From Mucilaginibacter sp. (GTDB taxonomy: Bacteria > Bacteroidota > Bacteroidia > Sphingobacteriales > Sphingobacteriaceae): a DNA stretch of 5,087 bases. The notes below the pieces were generated by a model that saw only the letters and a list, made by a program, of their open reading frames with translations, was not told the DNA's origin and did no database searches. The stretch spans positions 1-5,087 of the forward strand of contig JAICXZ010000311.1 of NCBI GenBank assembly GCA_025934475.1, given 5' to 3'. A program made the translations under genes and the position numbers. This document shows positions 1 through 4,220 of the stretch, piece after piece (position 1 is the stretch's first letter; each line of letters starts with the position of its first letter).

Positions 1-346
1 CAATCACGGCTATTTGTGCAAGGATGTAGAGACAGAAATTGATCGTTCGGGGGTAGGTGTTTTTGGAAACCTGCGCCAGATCGAGCCCGCGTACAATTCC
101 CAGCCGCGCGCTTAATGATTGCAAAAGCAGGGCGATAAGATTGGACACAAACAACACCCATATCAATTGGTAACCAAAGGCGCTCCCACCCGCGATGTCG
201 GTTGCCCAGTTGCCAGGGTCCATATAACCTACACTAACCAGGTAGGCCGGTCCCAGGAAGGCGAGCAACCGGCGCCAGCCGGCTTTATTTTCAGTATTTA
301 CGGAGCTATGGACGTTGCCAAGAGATTGGGCATGTTCGGTATTCAT
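1..346 (-). CDS. mntH: NRAMP-family Mn2+/Fe2+ transporter, N-terminal part (runs off left edge)
   Basis: Translating the minus strand from the ATG at 346 gives 115 codons with no stop, continuing past the left edge. NRAMP proteins are proton-coupled importers of divalent metals (Mn2+, Fe2+) in the inner membrane. After a polar N-terminus of about 25 residues comes helix 1 with the signature DPGN at residues 43-46, within GYMDPGNWATDIAGG; the Asp and Asn of this motif bind the metal in the family. Helix 2 is about residues 60-79 and helix 3 starts near 102. The second metal-binding motif, in helix 6, lies outside the window. The start codon overlaps the mntR stop as ATGA (346-343), so the two genes are surely co-transcribed and probably translationally coupled; no Shine-Dalgarno is visible. 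Family identity is secure. Mn versus Fe preference is inferred from the neighbouring regulator. Whether the C-terminus carries an extra domain cannot be seen. Confidence 0.93.
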   Translation of the reverse strand, partial: MNTEHAQSLGNVHSSVNTENKAGWRRLLAFLGPAYLVSVGYMDPGNWATDIAGGSAFGYQLIWVLFVSNLIALLLQSLSARLGIVRGLDLAQVSKNTYPRTINFCLYILAQIAVI

Positions 347-993
347 AAGGCTATAAGCAGATTGTTGGCAACCTCGCGGCTAATATGGACTCTTTTATCT
401 TCGACTGATAGTATAACAGAATGATCATAACTGTTTATCTCCTCGATTTTTATCTTTTTGCCTATTACCAGTTGCTGTTTCTCGAGGTACTGCAAAAATG
501 CGGGCGAATGTTCTCTTACACCAGAAATTACACCTGTATGATTAACCTCCATAGTAGAAACAGGTTTTAACTCGTAAGCTTTGAATTTGCCGTTCCGGTC
601 CGGTATAGGATCGCCATGCGGATCATATTTTGGGTTACCCATAAAATCGTCGAGCCGGTCTACCAATTCTTTTGACGAGATATGTTCCAGCTCCTCGGCG
701 ACATCATGCACTTCGTCCCATTTGAAATTTAGCTTTTCAACCAGGAAATATTCCCAAAGCCTATGCTTGCGAATAATATTCAGCGCCACTTTCTCGCCGG
801 ACGCAGTAAGGGTTACGCCCTGGTATTTGGTGTAGTTGATGAGCCCTTTTTCGGCCAGCTTCTTTAGCATATCGGTTACAGATGCAGCTTTGGTGCTAAG
901 CGAAGCCGCTATTTCATTAGTGCTCACACTCTCTTCTTTTATCGAAAGATGGTAGATGGCTTTGAGATAATTCTCCTCGGTGAACGTATTCAT
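343..993 (-). CDS. mntR: DtxR/MntR-family metal-dependent transcriptional regulator
   Basis: This 216-residue protein has the three-part layout of long DtxR-family repressors: a winged helix-turn-helix (about residues 1-62), a metal-binding and dimerisation domain (about 63-140), and a C-terminal SH3/FeoA-like domain (about 145-216). Aligned by eye to DtxR, the expected ligands are His77, Glu81, His96, Glu100, Glu103 and His104. Glu100 stands where DtxR has Cys102; Glu here is typical of manganese-sensing MntR, which supports Mn sensing. Position 8 is Asn (Met10 in DtxR, Asp8 in B. subtilis MntR), and position 11 is Lys where MntR has Glu, so one metal site may differ. ATG 993 is the only plausible start: an in-frame TAA immediately precedes it and the next Met is residue 42. 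It overlaps mntH downstream by four bases and likely represses this operon through the palindrome at 1015-1030. The family is certain; the metal is inferred. Confidence 0.92.
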   Translation of the reverse strand: MNTFTEENYLKAIYHLSIKEESVSTNEIAASLSTKAASVTDMLKKLAEKGLINYTKYQGVTLTASGEKVALNIIRKHRLWEYFLVEKLNFKWDEVHDVAEELEHISSKELVDRLDDFMGNPKYDPHGDPIPDRNGKFKAYELKPVSTMEVNHTGVISGVREHSPAFLQYLEKQQLVIGKKIKIEEINSYDHSVILSVEDKRVHISREVANNLLIAL

Positions 994-998
994 TTAAG

Positions 999-1029
999 CA
1001 AATCTAATAAAAAATTTAGATTAGTCTAA
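999..1029 (-). promoter_or_regulatory. Predicted mntR-mntH promoter (Bacteroidota type)
   Basis: On the minus strand TAGATTTG (1006-999) matches the Bacteroidota -7 consensus TAnnTTTG exactly. TTAG at 1029-1026, 19 bases upstream, is a one-mismatch version of the TTTG -33 box. The G of the -7 box is only five bases before the mntR ATG, so transcription would begin at or within about three bases of the start codon. The predicted -33 box and spacer are covered by the MntR-like operator. Predicted by motif only. Confidence 0.55.
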
Positions 1030-1030
1030 A
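1001..1030. promoter_or_regulatory. Putative MntR/DtxR operator
   Basis: TTTAGA (1015-1020), TTAG, TCTAAA (1025-1030) is a perfect 6-bp dyad with a 4-base centre. It resembles the TTAG/CTAA-rich boxes bound by DtxR-family repressors. A further half-site AATCTAA at 1001-1007 forms a second, overlapping 7-bp inverted repeat with TTAGATT at 1016-1022. It lies 22 bp upstream of mntR, over the predicted -33/spacer region, as expected for autorepression. It is 86 bp from the divergent lrp-type gene, so control of that gene is less likely. Function is inferred from motif and position. Confidence 0.6.
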
Positions 1031-1099
1031 AATTTAAGAAAAATTTATTCGGTATGAATAGTTTTTTGAAAAATTTTATTCTGCAAAGGGATGAAAAAC

Positions 1100-1107
1100 T
1101 ATATTTG
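1100..1107 (+). promoter_or_regulatory. Predicted -7 promoter box of the Lrp/AsnC gene
   Basis: TATATTTG matches the Bacteroidota -7 consensus TAnnTTTG exactly and ends eight bases before the ATG at 1116. No convincing TTG/TTTG -33 box lies 19-21 bases upstream. If it is used, the mRNA leader would be only a few bases long. Confidence 0.45.
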
Positions 1108-1115
1108 TAATCATA

Positions 1116-1586
1116 ATGGCTGCTGAACTTGACAAAATAGACTTGCAGATACTGCGCATTTTACAGGAAAATGGCCGGATAACCAATCTGCAACTTTCGA
1201 ACGAAATAGGCCTCTCGCCTGCACCAACACTTGAGCGTGTGCGCAAGCTGGAAAATGCTGAATACATAAAGAGTTATCACGCATTGGTTGATGAGGAAAA
1301 ACTTGGCTTGGGTATTAAGACCTTTATCCAGGTATCGCTCGATTTTCATAAGAATAACACCATACAGGTTTTCCTCGACGAAATTCAGAAAATCAAAGAG
1401 GTGACAGAATGCCACCACGTAACTGGCCAATGTGACTTTTTGCTTAAGGTTTATGTCAAAGACATCAAATCATATGAGCAACTCATCATGGAAAAGATCA
1501 GCCGTATCCCGGTTGTAAAAACTTTCCAAACCATGATGATCATGTCGACCAGCAAGAAAGAGCCGATTGTGCCTCTTGAATATTGA
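1116..1586 (+). CDS. Lrp/AsnC-family transcriptional regulator
   Basis: The 156-residue protein matches the family's usual length (about 150-165) and layout. An N-terminal helix-turn-helix follows the opening LDKIDLQILRILQENGR, with the recognition region about residues 22-41 (GLSPAPTLERVRKLE, close to the same stretch in E. coli Lrp). A short linker leads to the ligand-binding RAM domain (about 66-143), which includes HVTGQCDFLLKVYVKD at 101-116, the position of the family's glycine/aspartate effector loop. Such proteins form dimers to octamers on DNA and respond to amino acids. The effector and targets cannot be told from sequence, and no amino-acid gene is adjacent. The start is firm: an in-frame TGA lies at 1092-1094, no other ATG lies between, and the next internal Met is residue 125. 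It is divergent from mntR. No clear hairpin terminator follows; the stop codon runs directly into a short repeat. Confidence 0.93.
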   Translation: MAAELDKIDLQILRILQENGRITNLQLSNEIGLSPAPTLERVRKLENAEYIKSYHALVDEEKLGLGIKTFIQVSLDFHKNNTIQVFLDEIQKIKEVTECHHVTGQCDFLLKVYVKDIKSYEQLIMEKISRIPVVKTFQTMMIMSTSKKEPIVPLEY

Positions 1587-1595
1587 TGTGCAAAT
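1585..1595 (+). repeat. Stop-abutting repeat GATGTGCAAAT, copy 1
   Basis: The 11-mer GATGTGCAAAT begins inside the TGA stop codon of the Lrp/AsnC gene. An exact reverse-complement copy lies at 2491-2501 and begins inside the ung stop codon. Relative to its gene, each copy is in the same orientation and position. The match does not extend beyond 11 bp. Confidence 0.6.
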
Positions 1596-1678
1596 GTTTG
1601 TCTATTAATCTACAGCAGATGATGCGGCGTCAATCATAGGTGATAAGACCACTAAAAAAATCCATAAAGTGATAATTA

Positions 1679-2266
1679 ATGAAAACTAAATCAGACATTT
1701 CCGGAGATAGTTTTATGATAAATTTTTTGAATTCTAGAAAATTTGTTTTTACACTTTTAGGGATTGTTATATTATATATGATCAGTGATGAGCTGATAAT
1801 AAATTTGCCTAAGTGGGTATTTGGAGTTATGTTTTTAATATCGGCAGCAATTATTGTTGCCGTTTTTTTGTGGAGGTATGCTAAATATAATGGCTACTAC
1901 AGGCAACTGTTGAATAATAAACTGAATATAGCCGCATTGGTAGTAGTAATTATATTTTGTTCTGCATTTCTTCAATTATTCATGAATGTCGGAATAGATT
2001 TCTTTTTAGTGCAAATGTCTAAAACTAATAGTAAAGAGATTTACGATTGCAAAATCGATAATATACAGACAGCTAACAGGTATGGCGACAAAGTTGGTTT
2101 CGTTTTTCGCGGTCAAGTAAGTTCCGGAAAGATCAACACAGGGGATTACAAAAATAGCGACTTAATAGCCAATTTTATGGTGAGAATTTGGGTTAGGAAG
2201 TCACTGTTTGGCTCCTATTATCTCCAGAAGGTACAATTGGTAAGAAAAAATGATCCACCCTTCTGA
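1679..2266 (+). CDS. Hypothetical membrane protein, three predicted transmembrane helices
   Basis: I do not recognise this 195-residue protein. Hydrophobic stretches at about residues 21-39, 45-66 and 82-111 predict three membrane helices. A polar C-terminal part follows (about 113-195), containing DCKIDNIQTANRYGDKVG and GFVFRGQV, with alternating hydrophobic residues that suggest a small beta-rich soluble domain. No catalytic motif or signal peptide is evident. Two starts are possible: ATG 1679 (195 residues) or ATG 1715 (Met13, 183 residues). The second has GGAG eight bases upstream and begins right before the first helix, so it may be the true start. Base composition is visibly more A+T-rich than in neighbouring genes, with many AAT, TTA and ATA codons, which may reflect membrane-protein composition, weak selection or transfer. 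It stands alone, 92 bp after the Lrp-type gene and convergent with ung. It is probably a real gene, of unknown function. Confidence 0.7.
   Translation: MKTKSDISGDSFMINFLNSRKFVFTLLGIVILYMISDELIINLPKWVFGVMFLISAAIIVAVFLWRYAKYNGYYRQLLNNKLNIAALVVVIIFCSAFLQLFMNVGIDFFLVQMSKTNSKEIYDCKIDNIQTANRYGDKVGFVFRGQVSSGKINTGDYKNSDLIANFMVRIWVRKSLFGSYYLQKVQLVRKNDPPF
1703..1706 (+). promoter_or_regulatory. Possible ribosome binding site for an internal start (ATG 1715)
   Basis: GGAG sits eight bases before the in-frame ATG at 1715. The other plus-strand starts in this window have no purine-rich Shine-Dalgarno, as is common in Bacteroidota, so this one stands out and favours Met13 over Met1. Chance occurrence inside a coding sequence cannot be excluded. 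Confidence 0.35.
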
Positions 2267-2323
2267 TGTAAGTATGTAGCACGGGCCATACGTGGAGCGT
2301 ACTTGTGCCTTACGCAATATCCC

Positions 2324-2359
2324 AAGGTTTTAAGCTTGAAGCCCCAAGCCAATAAGCGC
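2324..2359. repeat. AAG-phased degenerate short repeat
   Basis: On the plus strand AAG recurs at 2324, 2332, 2339, 2346 and 2354, spacings of 8, 7, 7 and 8 bases, and four of the five are followed by C. The degenerate unit is about seven bases, similar in period to the array at 4134-4218 but different in sequence. It is non-coding. Function is unknown. Confidence 0.45.
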
Positions 2360-2396
2360 AAAAAACAGCAATTTCCCTTAAATAAGTCCTACTTTA

Positions 2397-2406
2397 CCCC
2401 CCCCCC
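2397..2406. repeat. Homopolymer run of ten C
   Basis: Ten consecutive cytosines stand out in an A+T-leaning gap. The run lies in no recognisable gene and is 95 bp beyond the ung stop. Such runs are prone to slippage and to sequencing error. Confidence 0.9.
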
Positions 2407-2423
2407 GCGAACTGTGCCAATGC

Positions 2424-2463
2424 GGTAAAACGGACGCGTTATTACCAATATAAGTATTACGCG
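2424..2463. other. Two overlapping hairpins
   Basis: Hairpin one pairs GGTAAAACG (2424-2432) with CGTTATTACC (2437-2446), nine pairs with one bulge and a four-base loop. Hairpin two pairs CGCGT (2435-2439) with ACGCG (2459-2463), plus inner pairs around a loop near 2446-2453. They share bases and so exclude each other. Neither is followed by a T-run, so they are not classical terminators. Confidence 0.4.
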
Positions 2464-2480
2464 GAGGACAGGTTGACCGG

Positions 2481-2501
2481 CACATTTGAAATTTGCACAT
2501 C
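2481..2501 (-). repeat. Stop-abutting repeat GATGTGCAAAT, copy 2, with a second partial unit
   Basis: Read on the minus strand, the ung TAG is followed at once by ATGTGCAAAT, then TTCA, then AATGTG. This is a direct partial repeat of the ATGTG unit. The 11-mer at 2501-2491 is identical to that at 1585-1595 after the Lrp-type gene. Confidence 0.6.
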
Positions 2502-3178
2502 TAATGAATCTGCCAGTCAATTGGCTTTTTGCCCTCTTTTACCAAAATCGCATTCGTTTTAGAAAATGGCTTGGAACCAAAAAATCCACGATCAGCTGAA
2601 AAGGGTGATGGATGCGGCGACTTAATGATGAAATGTTTTTTCTGATCAATAAGTTCCGCCTTGGCCTGGGCGTAGCTACCCCATAAGATAAACACGATAC
2701 CTTCCTTTTTCTCTGATATCGTTTTGATCACTTGATCGGTAAATTCTTCCCAGCCTTTTTTCTGATGCGATGCCGGGGTGCTGTCTCTAACCGTTAAGGT
2801 GGCATTCAATAAAAGTACTCCTTGTTCTGCCCATTCAGTTAAATCTCCGTGGCTTGGTATAGCAAAACCTGGAATGTCAGTTAAAAGTTCTTTGTAAATA
2901 TTTTTGAGCGATGGGGGCGGAGTAATGCCCTTTTGTACAGAAAATGACAAACCATGCGCTTGGTTTACACCATGATAGGGGTCCTGACCAATGATTACAA
3001 CCTTTAATTCATCGAATGGTGTTTTACTGAATGCATTAAAAATATCGCTGCCCTTGGGATATATTTTATAACCTGCCGCCTTCTCCGTTTTCAGGAATTC
3101 GCGGAGGTTTACCATGTAATTTTTATCAAATTCTTCGTGTAAAACCTCGAGCCATGAGGGCTCCAAATCAATCGCCAT
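2501..3178 (-). CDS. ung: Uracil-DNA glycosylase (family 1)
   Basis: This 225-residue protein is full length for family-1 UDG (E. coli Ung has 229). The enzyme removes uracil from DNA arising by cytosine deamination or dUTP incorporation, starting base-excision repair in the cytoplasm. All hallmark motifs are present: GQDPYHG at 64-70 with the catalytic water-activating Asp66; the uracil-stacking Phe79 in GLSFSV; the PPPSLKNI stretch near 87-94; LLLN at 122-125 with uracil-reading Asn125; ILWGSYAQ at 164-171; and HPSPFSADRGFFG at 189-201 with catalytic His189. Residue 193 of this minor-groove loop is Phe, where E. coli has the intercalating Leu191; Phe occurs there in some other bacterial Ung proteins, including B. 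subtilis as I recall. ATG 3178 fits the family N-terminus; no Shine-Dalgarno is seen. It is divergent from the TPR-protein gene across 72 bp and is a single-gene unit. Confidence 0.98.
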   Translation of the reverse strand: MAIDLEPSWLEVLHEEFDKNYMVNLREFLKTEKAAGYKIYPKGSDIFNAFSKTPFDELKVVIIGQDPYHGVNQAHGLSFSVQKGITPPPSLKNIYKELLTDIPGFAIPSHGDLTEWAEQGVLLLNATLTVRDSTPASHQKKGWEEFTDQVIKTISEKKEGIVFILWGSYAQAKAELIDQKKHFIIKSPHPSPFSADRGFFGSKPFSKTNAILVKEGKKPIDWQIH

Positions 3179-3194
3179 AAATATTAAAACAGAG

Positions 3195-3225
3195 TTGGTT
3201 AAAAGTACAAATAAACGGATATTTG
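3195..3225 (+). promoter_or_regulatory. Predicted promoter of the TPR-protein gene
   Basis: TTG (3195-3197), a 20-base spacer, and GATATTTG (3218-3225) fit the Bacteroidota promoter TTG-N19-21-TAnnTTTG with one mismatch. Transcription would start near 3230, giving a leader of about 20 bases before ATG 3251. It sits in the 72-bp gap shared with ung; a minus-strand promoter for ung was not clear. Confidence 0.55.
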
Positions 3226-3250
3226 CATTCTATTTTTAAGTTCAAAATAT

Positions 3251-3799
3251 ATGTCAAATATTGTTAGGCTCATTATATCCTGCGTTATTGCAGCAGCAGG
3301 CGTAGCCATGTGTGTGTTTGGTATCTGGGGTTGGGGAATCCTGGTGTTTTTTATCGGCGGATTAGTCCTGCTGACTTATTTCTTCAACGAGAATATGATC
3401 ATAGCGCAGTTTTACATGCGCAAAGAAAATATGGACAAAGCGGAGCAGTGGCTAGGCAAACTGACCAACTATGAAAAACAGCTGAATAAAAATCAGTATG
3501 GTTATTACAATTTGTTGCTGGGGCTCATGGAATCGCGTAAAGCGCCACTGAAATCAGAAAAATTCTTTAAGAAATCTTTGCAGTTGGGCATGAAGATGTC
3601 GCATAACATTGCCCTTGCAAAGCTAAGCCTTGCGGGTATAGCAATGGCCAAACGCAACAAACGCGAAGCACAAATGTACTTGCAGGAAGCGCAGAAGGAC
3701 GACAAGAACAAACTCTTGTCAGAGCAAATAAAAATGCTGAAGGCGCAAATGGCCCAAATGGATAAGCAGGTAGTGCGCGGCGGGTATCGCCAATATTAA
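3251..3799 (+). CDS. Membrane-anchored TPR-like protein, function unknown
   Basis: The 182-residue protein begins with two closely spaced hydrophobic helices (about residues 5-23 and 27-46, joined by WGWG). A helical region follows that reads as two to three degenerate tetratricopeptide repeats (about 49-78, 82-115, 117-150), with typical small and aromatic residues, for example AEQWLGKL, GYYNLLLGLMESR and LAKLSLAGIAMAKRNKREAQMYL. A charged Met/Gln/Lys-rich helix at about 150-175 may form a coiled coil, and the tail is basic. TPR regions bind other proteins, so a small inner-membrane scaffold with a cytoplasmic helical domain is plausible, but topology and partners are unknown. ATG 3251 fits the membrane-helix start and the predicted promoter. 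It is a single gene, divergent from ung and ended by the strong terminator at 3805-3845. I cannot assign a specific family. Confidence 0.85.
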   Translation: MSNIVRLIISCVIAAAGVAMCVFGIWGWGILVFFIGGLVLLTYFFNENMIIAQFYMRKENMDKAEQWLGKLTNYEKQLNKNQYGYYNLLLGLMESRKAPLKSEKFFKKSLQLGMKMSHNIALAKLSLAGIAMAKRNKREAQMYLQEAQKDDKNKLLSEQIKMLKAQMAQMDKQVVRGGYRQY

Positions 3800-3804
3800 T
3801 AACA

Positions 3805-3845
3805 AAAAATAGGCTTTAAAAGATAAATTTTTAAGGCCTATTTTT
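3805..3845. terminator. Bidirectional intrinsic terminator between convergent genes
   Basis: Arms 3805-3821 and 3829-3845 form a 17-bp stem with a single G-T wobble (3815/3835) and a 7-base loop (3822-3828). The stem has a GC core (AGGC/GCCT) flanked by A-runs on the left and T-runs on the right, so each strand yields a hairpin ending in U. It starts 6 bp after the TPR-gene stop. The stop codon of the opposing small gene (3838-3840) lies inside the right arm. Confidence 0.88.
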
Positions 3846-4047
3846 CTTCAATCGAGCTGTAATAGTCGGGCTCCGAAGAGTGGCTCTGTTTGGGTGATAA
3901 ATATCTTTCAGTGATATAATCGTCAGATGCAGGGTTCGCCACCTCAACCATTTTTAGCAGACTTCTTATAAACGACAGGTCAAACGTACTCCTATTTAGT
4001 TTTATAAGGTATTCGCTCTCAGTGATTTCCAATATCGAGTTAGTCAT
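3838..4047 (-). CDS. Hypothetical small protein, 69 residues
   Basis: I do not recognise this protein. It opens with MTNSILEITESEYLIKL, whose alternating hydrophobic residues suggest a beta strand or hairpin. A hydrophobic helix near residues 22-35 (LSFIRSLLKMVEV) follows, then a polar, acidic, Ser/Tyr-rich tail that is probably disordered. There are no cysteines, no signal peptide and no membrane helix. The strand-then-helix start recalls small DNA-binding or antitoxin-like proteins, but no toxin gene is adjacent, so that is only a guess. It is transcribed alone, convergent with the TPR gene, and its TAG stop lies within the shared terminator stem. The gap upstream is A+T-rich; TAACTTTA on the minus strand (4075-4068) is a one-mismatch -7 box without a properly spaced -33 box. 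The open frame and clean end at a terminator favour a real gene. Confidence 0.6.
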   Translation of the reverse strand: MTNSILEITESEYLIKLNRSTFDLSFIRSLLKMVEVANPASDDYITERYLSPKQSHSSEPDYYSSIEEK

Positions 4048-4133
4048 AATGTTTGCATAACTTGTGTAATTATAAAGTTATACAGACAATCTGATACAAA
4101 AGTTTTATTTGTTTTATGATTTTATTAACAAAT

Positions 4134-4218
4134 TGTTATCAGTTTGCGGTTAACGGTTTGCAGTTGGCAATTATACTTCAAAAAAACGCTGCAAACTGCA
4201 ATCCGCTAACTGCCAACT
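4134..4218. repeat. Inverted array of seven-base repeats next to the lysS stop
   Basis: The left arm (4134-4168) is five consecutive 7-mers fitting nGTTnnC, the last four fitting RGTTnnC, for example AGTTTGC at 4141 and AGTTGGC at 4162. The right arm (4191-4218) is four units in reverse complement, for example GCAAACT at 4191 and GCCAACT at 4212. Arms 4141-4168 and 4191-4218 pair at 23 of 28 positions around a 22-base centre that includes seven A (4180-4186). The right arm ends two bases before the lysS stop, so on the lysS mRNA this is a large 3' hairpin. It may help end transcription or protect the mRNA, or be a dispersed repeat. Confidence 0.7.
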
Positions 4219-4220
4219 AA

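Larger units (their letters stand above)
2267..2500. other. Intergenic gap between convergent genes, rich in small repeats and hairpins
   Basis: No credible coding frame is seen on either strand. From left to right it holds small competing hairpins at 2279-2315 (GCAC/GTGC around TACG/CGTA, versus GCGTA/TACGC), AAG repeats phased at 7-8 bases (2324-2359), a run of ten C (2397-2406), two overlapping hairpins (2424-2463), and a repeat abutting the ung stop (2481-2501). No U-rich intrinsic terminator was found although the gap separates two convergent genes. Confidence 0.6.

Noticed and set aside
119..424. Plus-strand 101-codon open frame
   Set aside because: It lies opposite mntH and the end of mntR, both with clear family motifs; the translation has no recognisable features.
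581..835. Plus-strand 84-codon open frame
   Set aside because: Antisense shadow of mntR; Ser/Cys-rich translation typical of a reversed reading.
1076..1430. Two minus-strand open frames opposite the Lrp/AsnC gene
   Set aside because: They are antisense shadows of a well-supported regulator gene, and one also covers its promoter.
1587..1678. Intrinsic terminator after the Lrp/AsnC gene
   Set aside because: Only 4-bp inverted repeats without a following T-run are present.
2267..2500. tRNA or other standard RNA gene, or a decayed protein gene
   Set aside because: No cloverleaf or known RNA motif is visible and all frames are broken by stops without recognisable protein fragments.
1585..2501. 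A 917-bp mobile element bounded by the 11-bp inverted repeats
   Set aside because: No transposase, no target-site duplication at the edges, and both repeats start inside host stop codons. Gene-end repeats explain the arrangement better.
3179..3250. Minus-strand ung promoter (TTTATTTG at 3216-3209)
   Set aside because: One mismatch in the -7 box and the nearest TTTG is 27 bases upstream, too far for the usual spacing.
3505..3711. Minus-strand 68-codon open frame
   Set aside because: Antisense shadow of the TPR-protein gene.
4134..4218. CRISPR array
   Set aside because: Units are only seven bases, adjacent without spacers, and arranged as an inverted pair.
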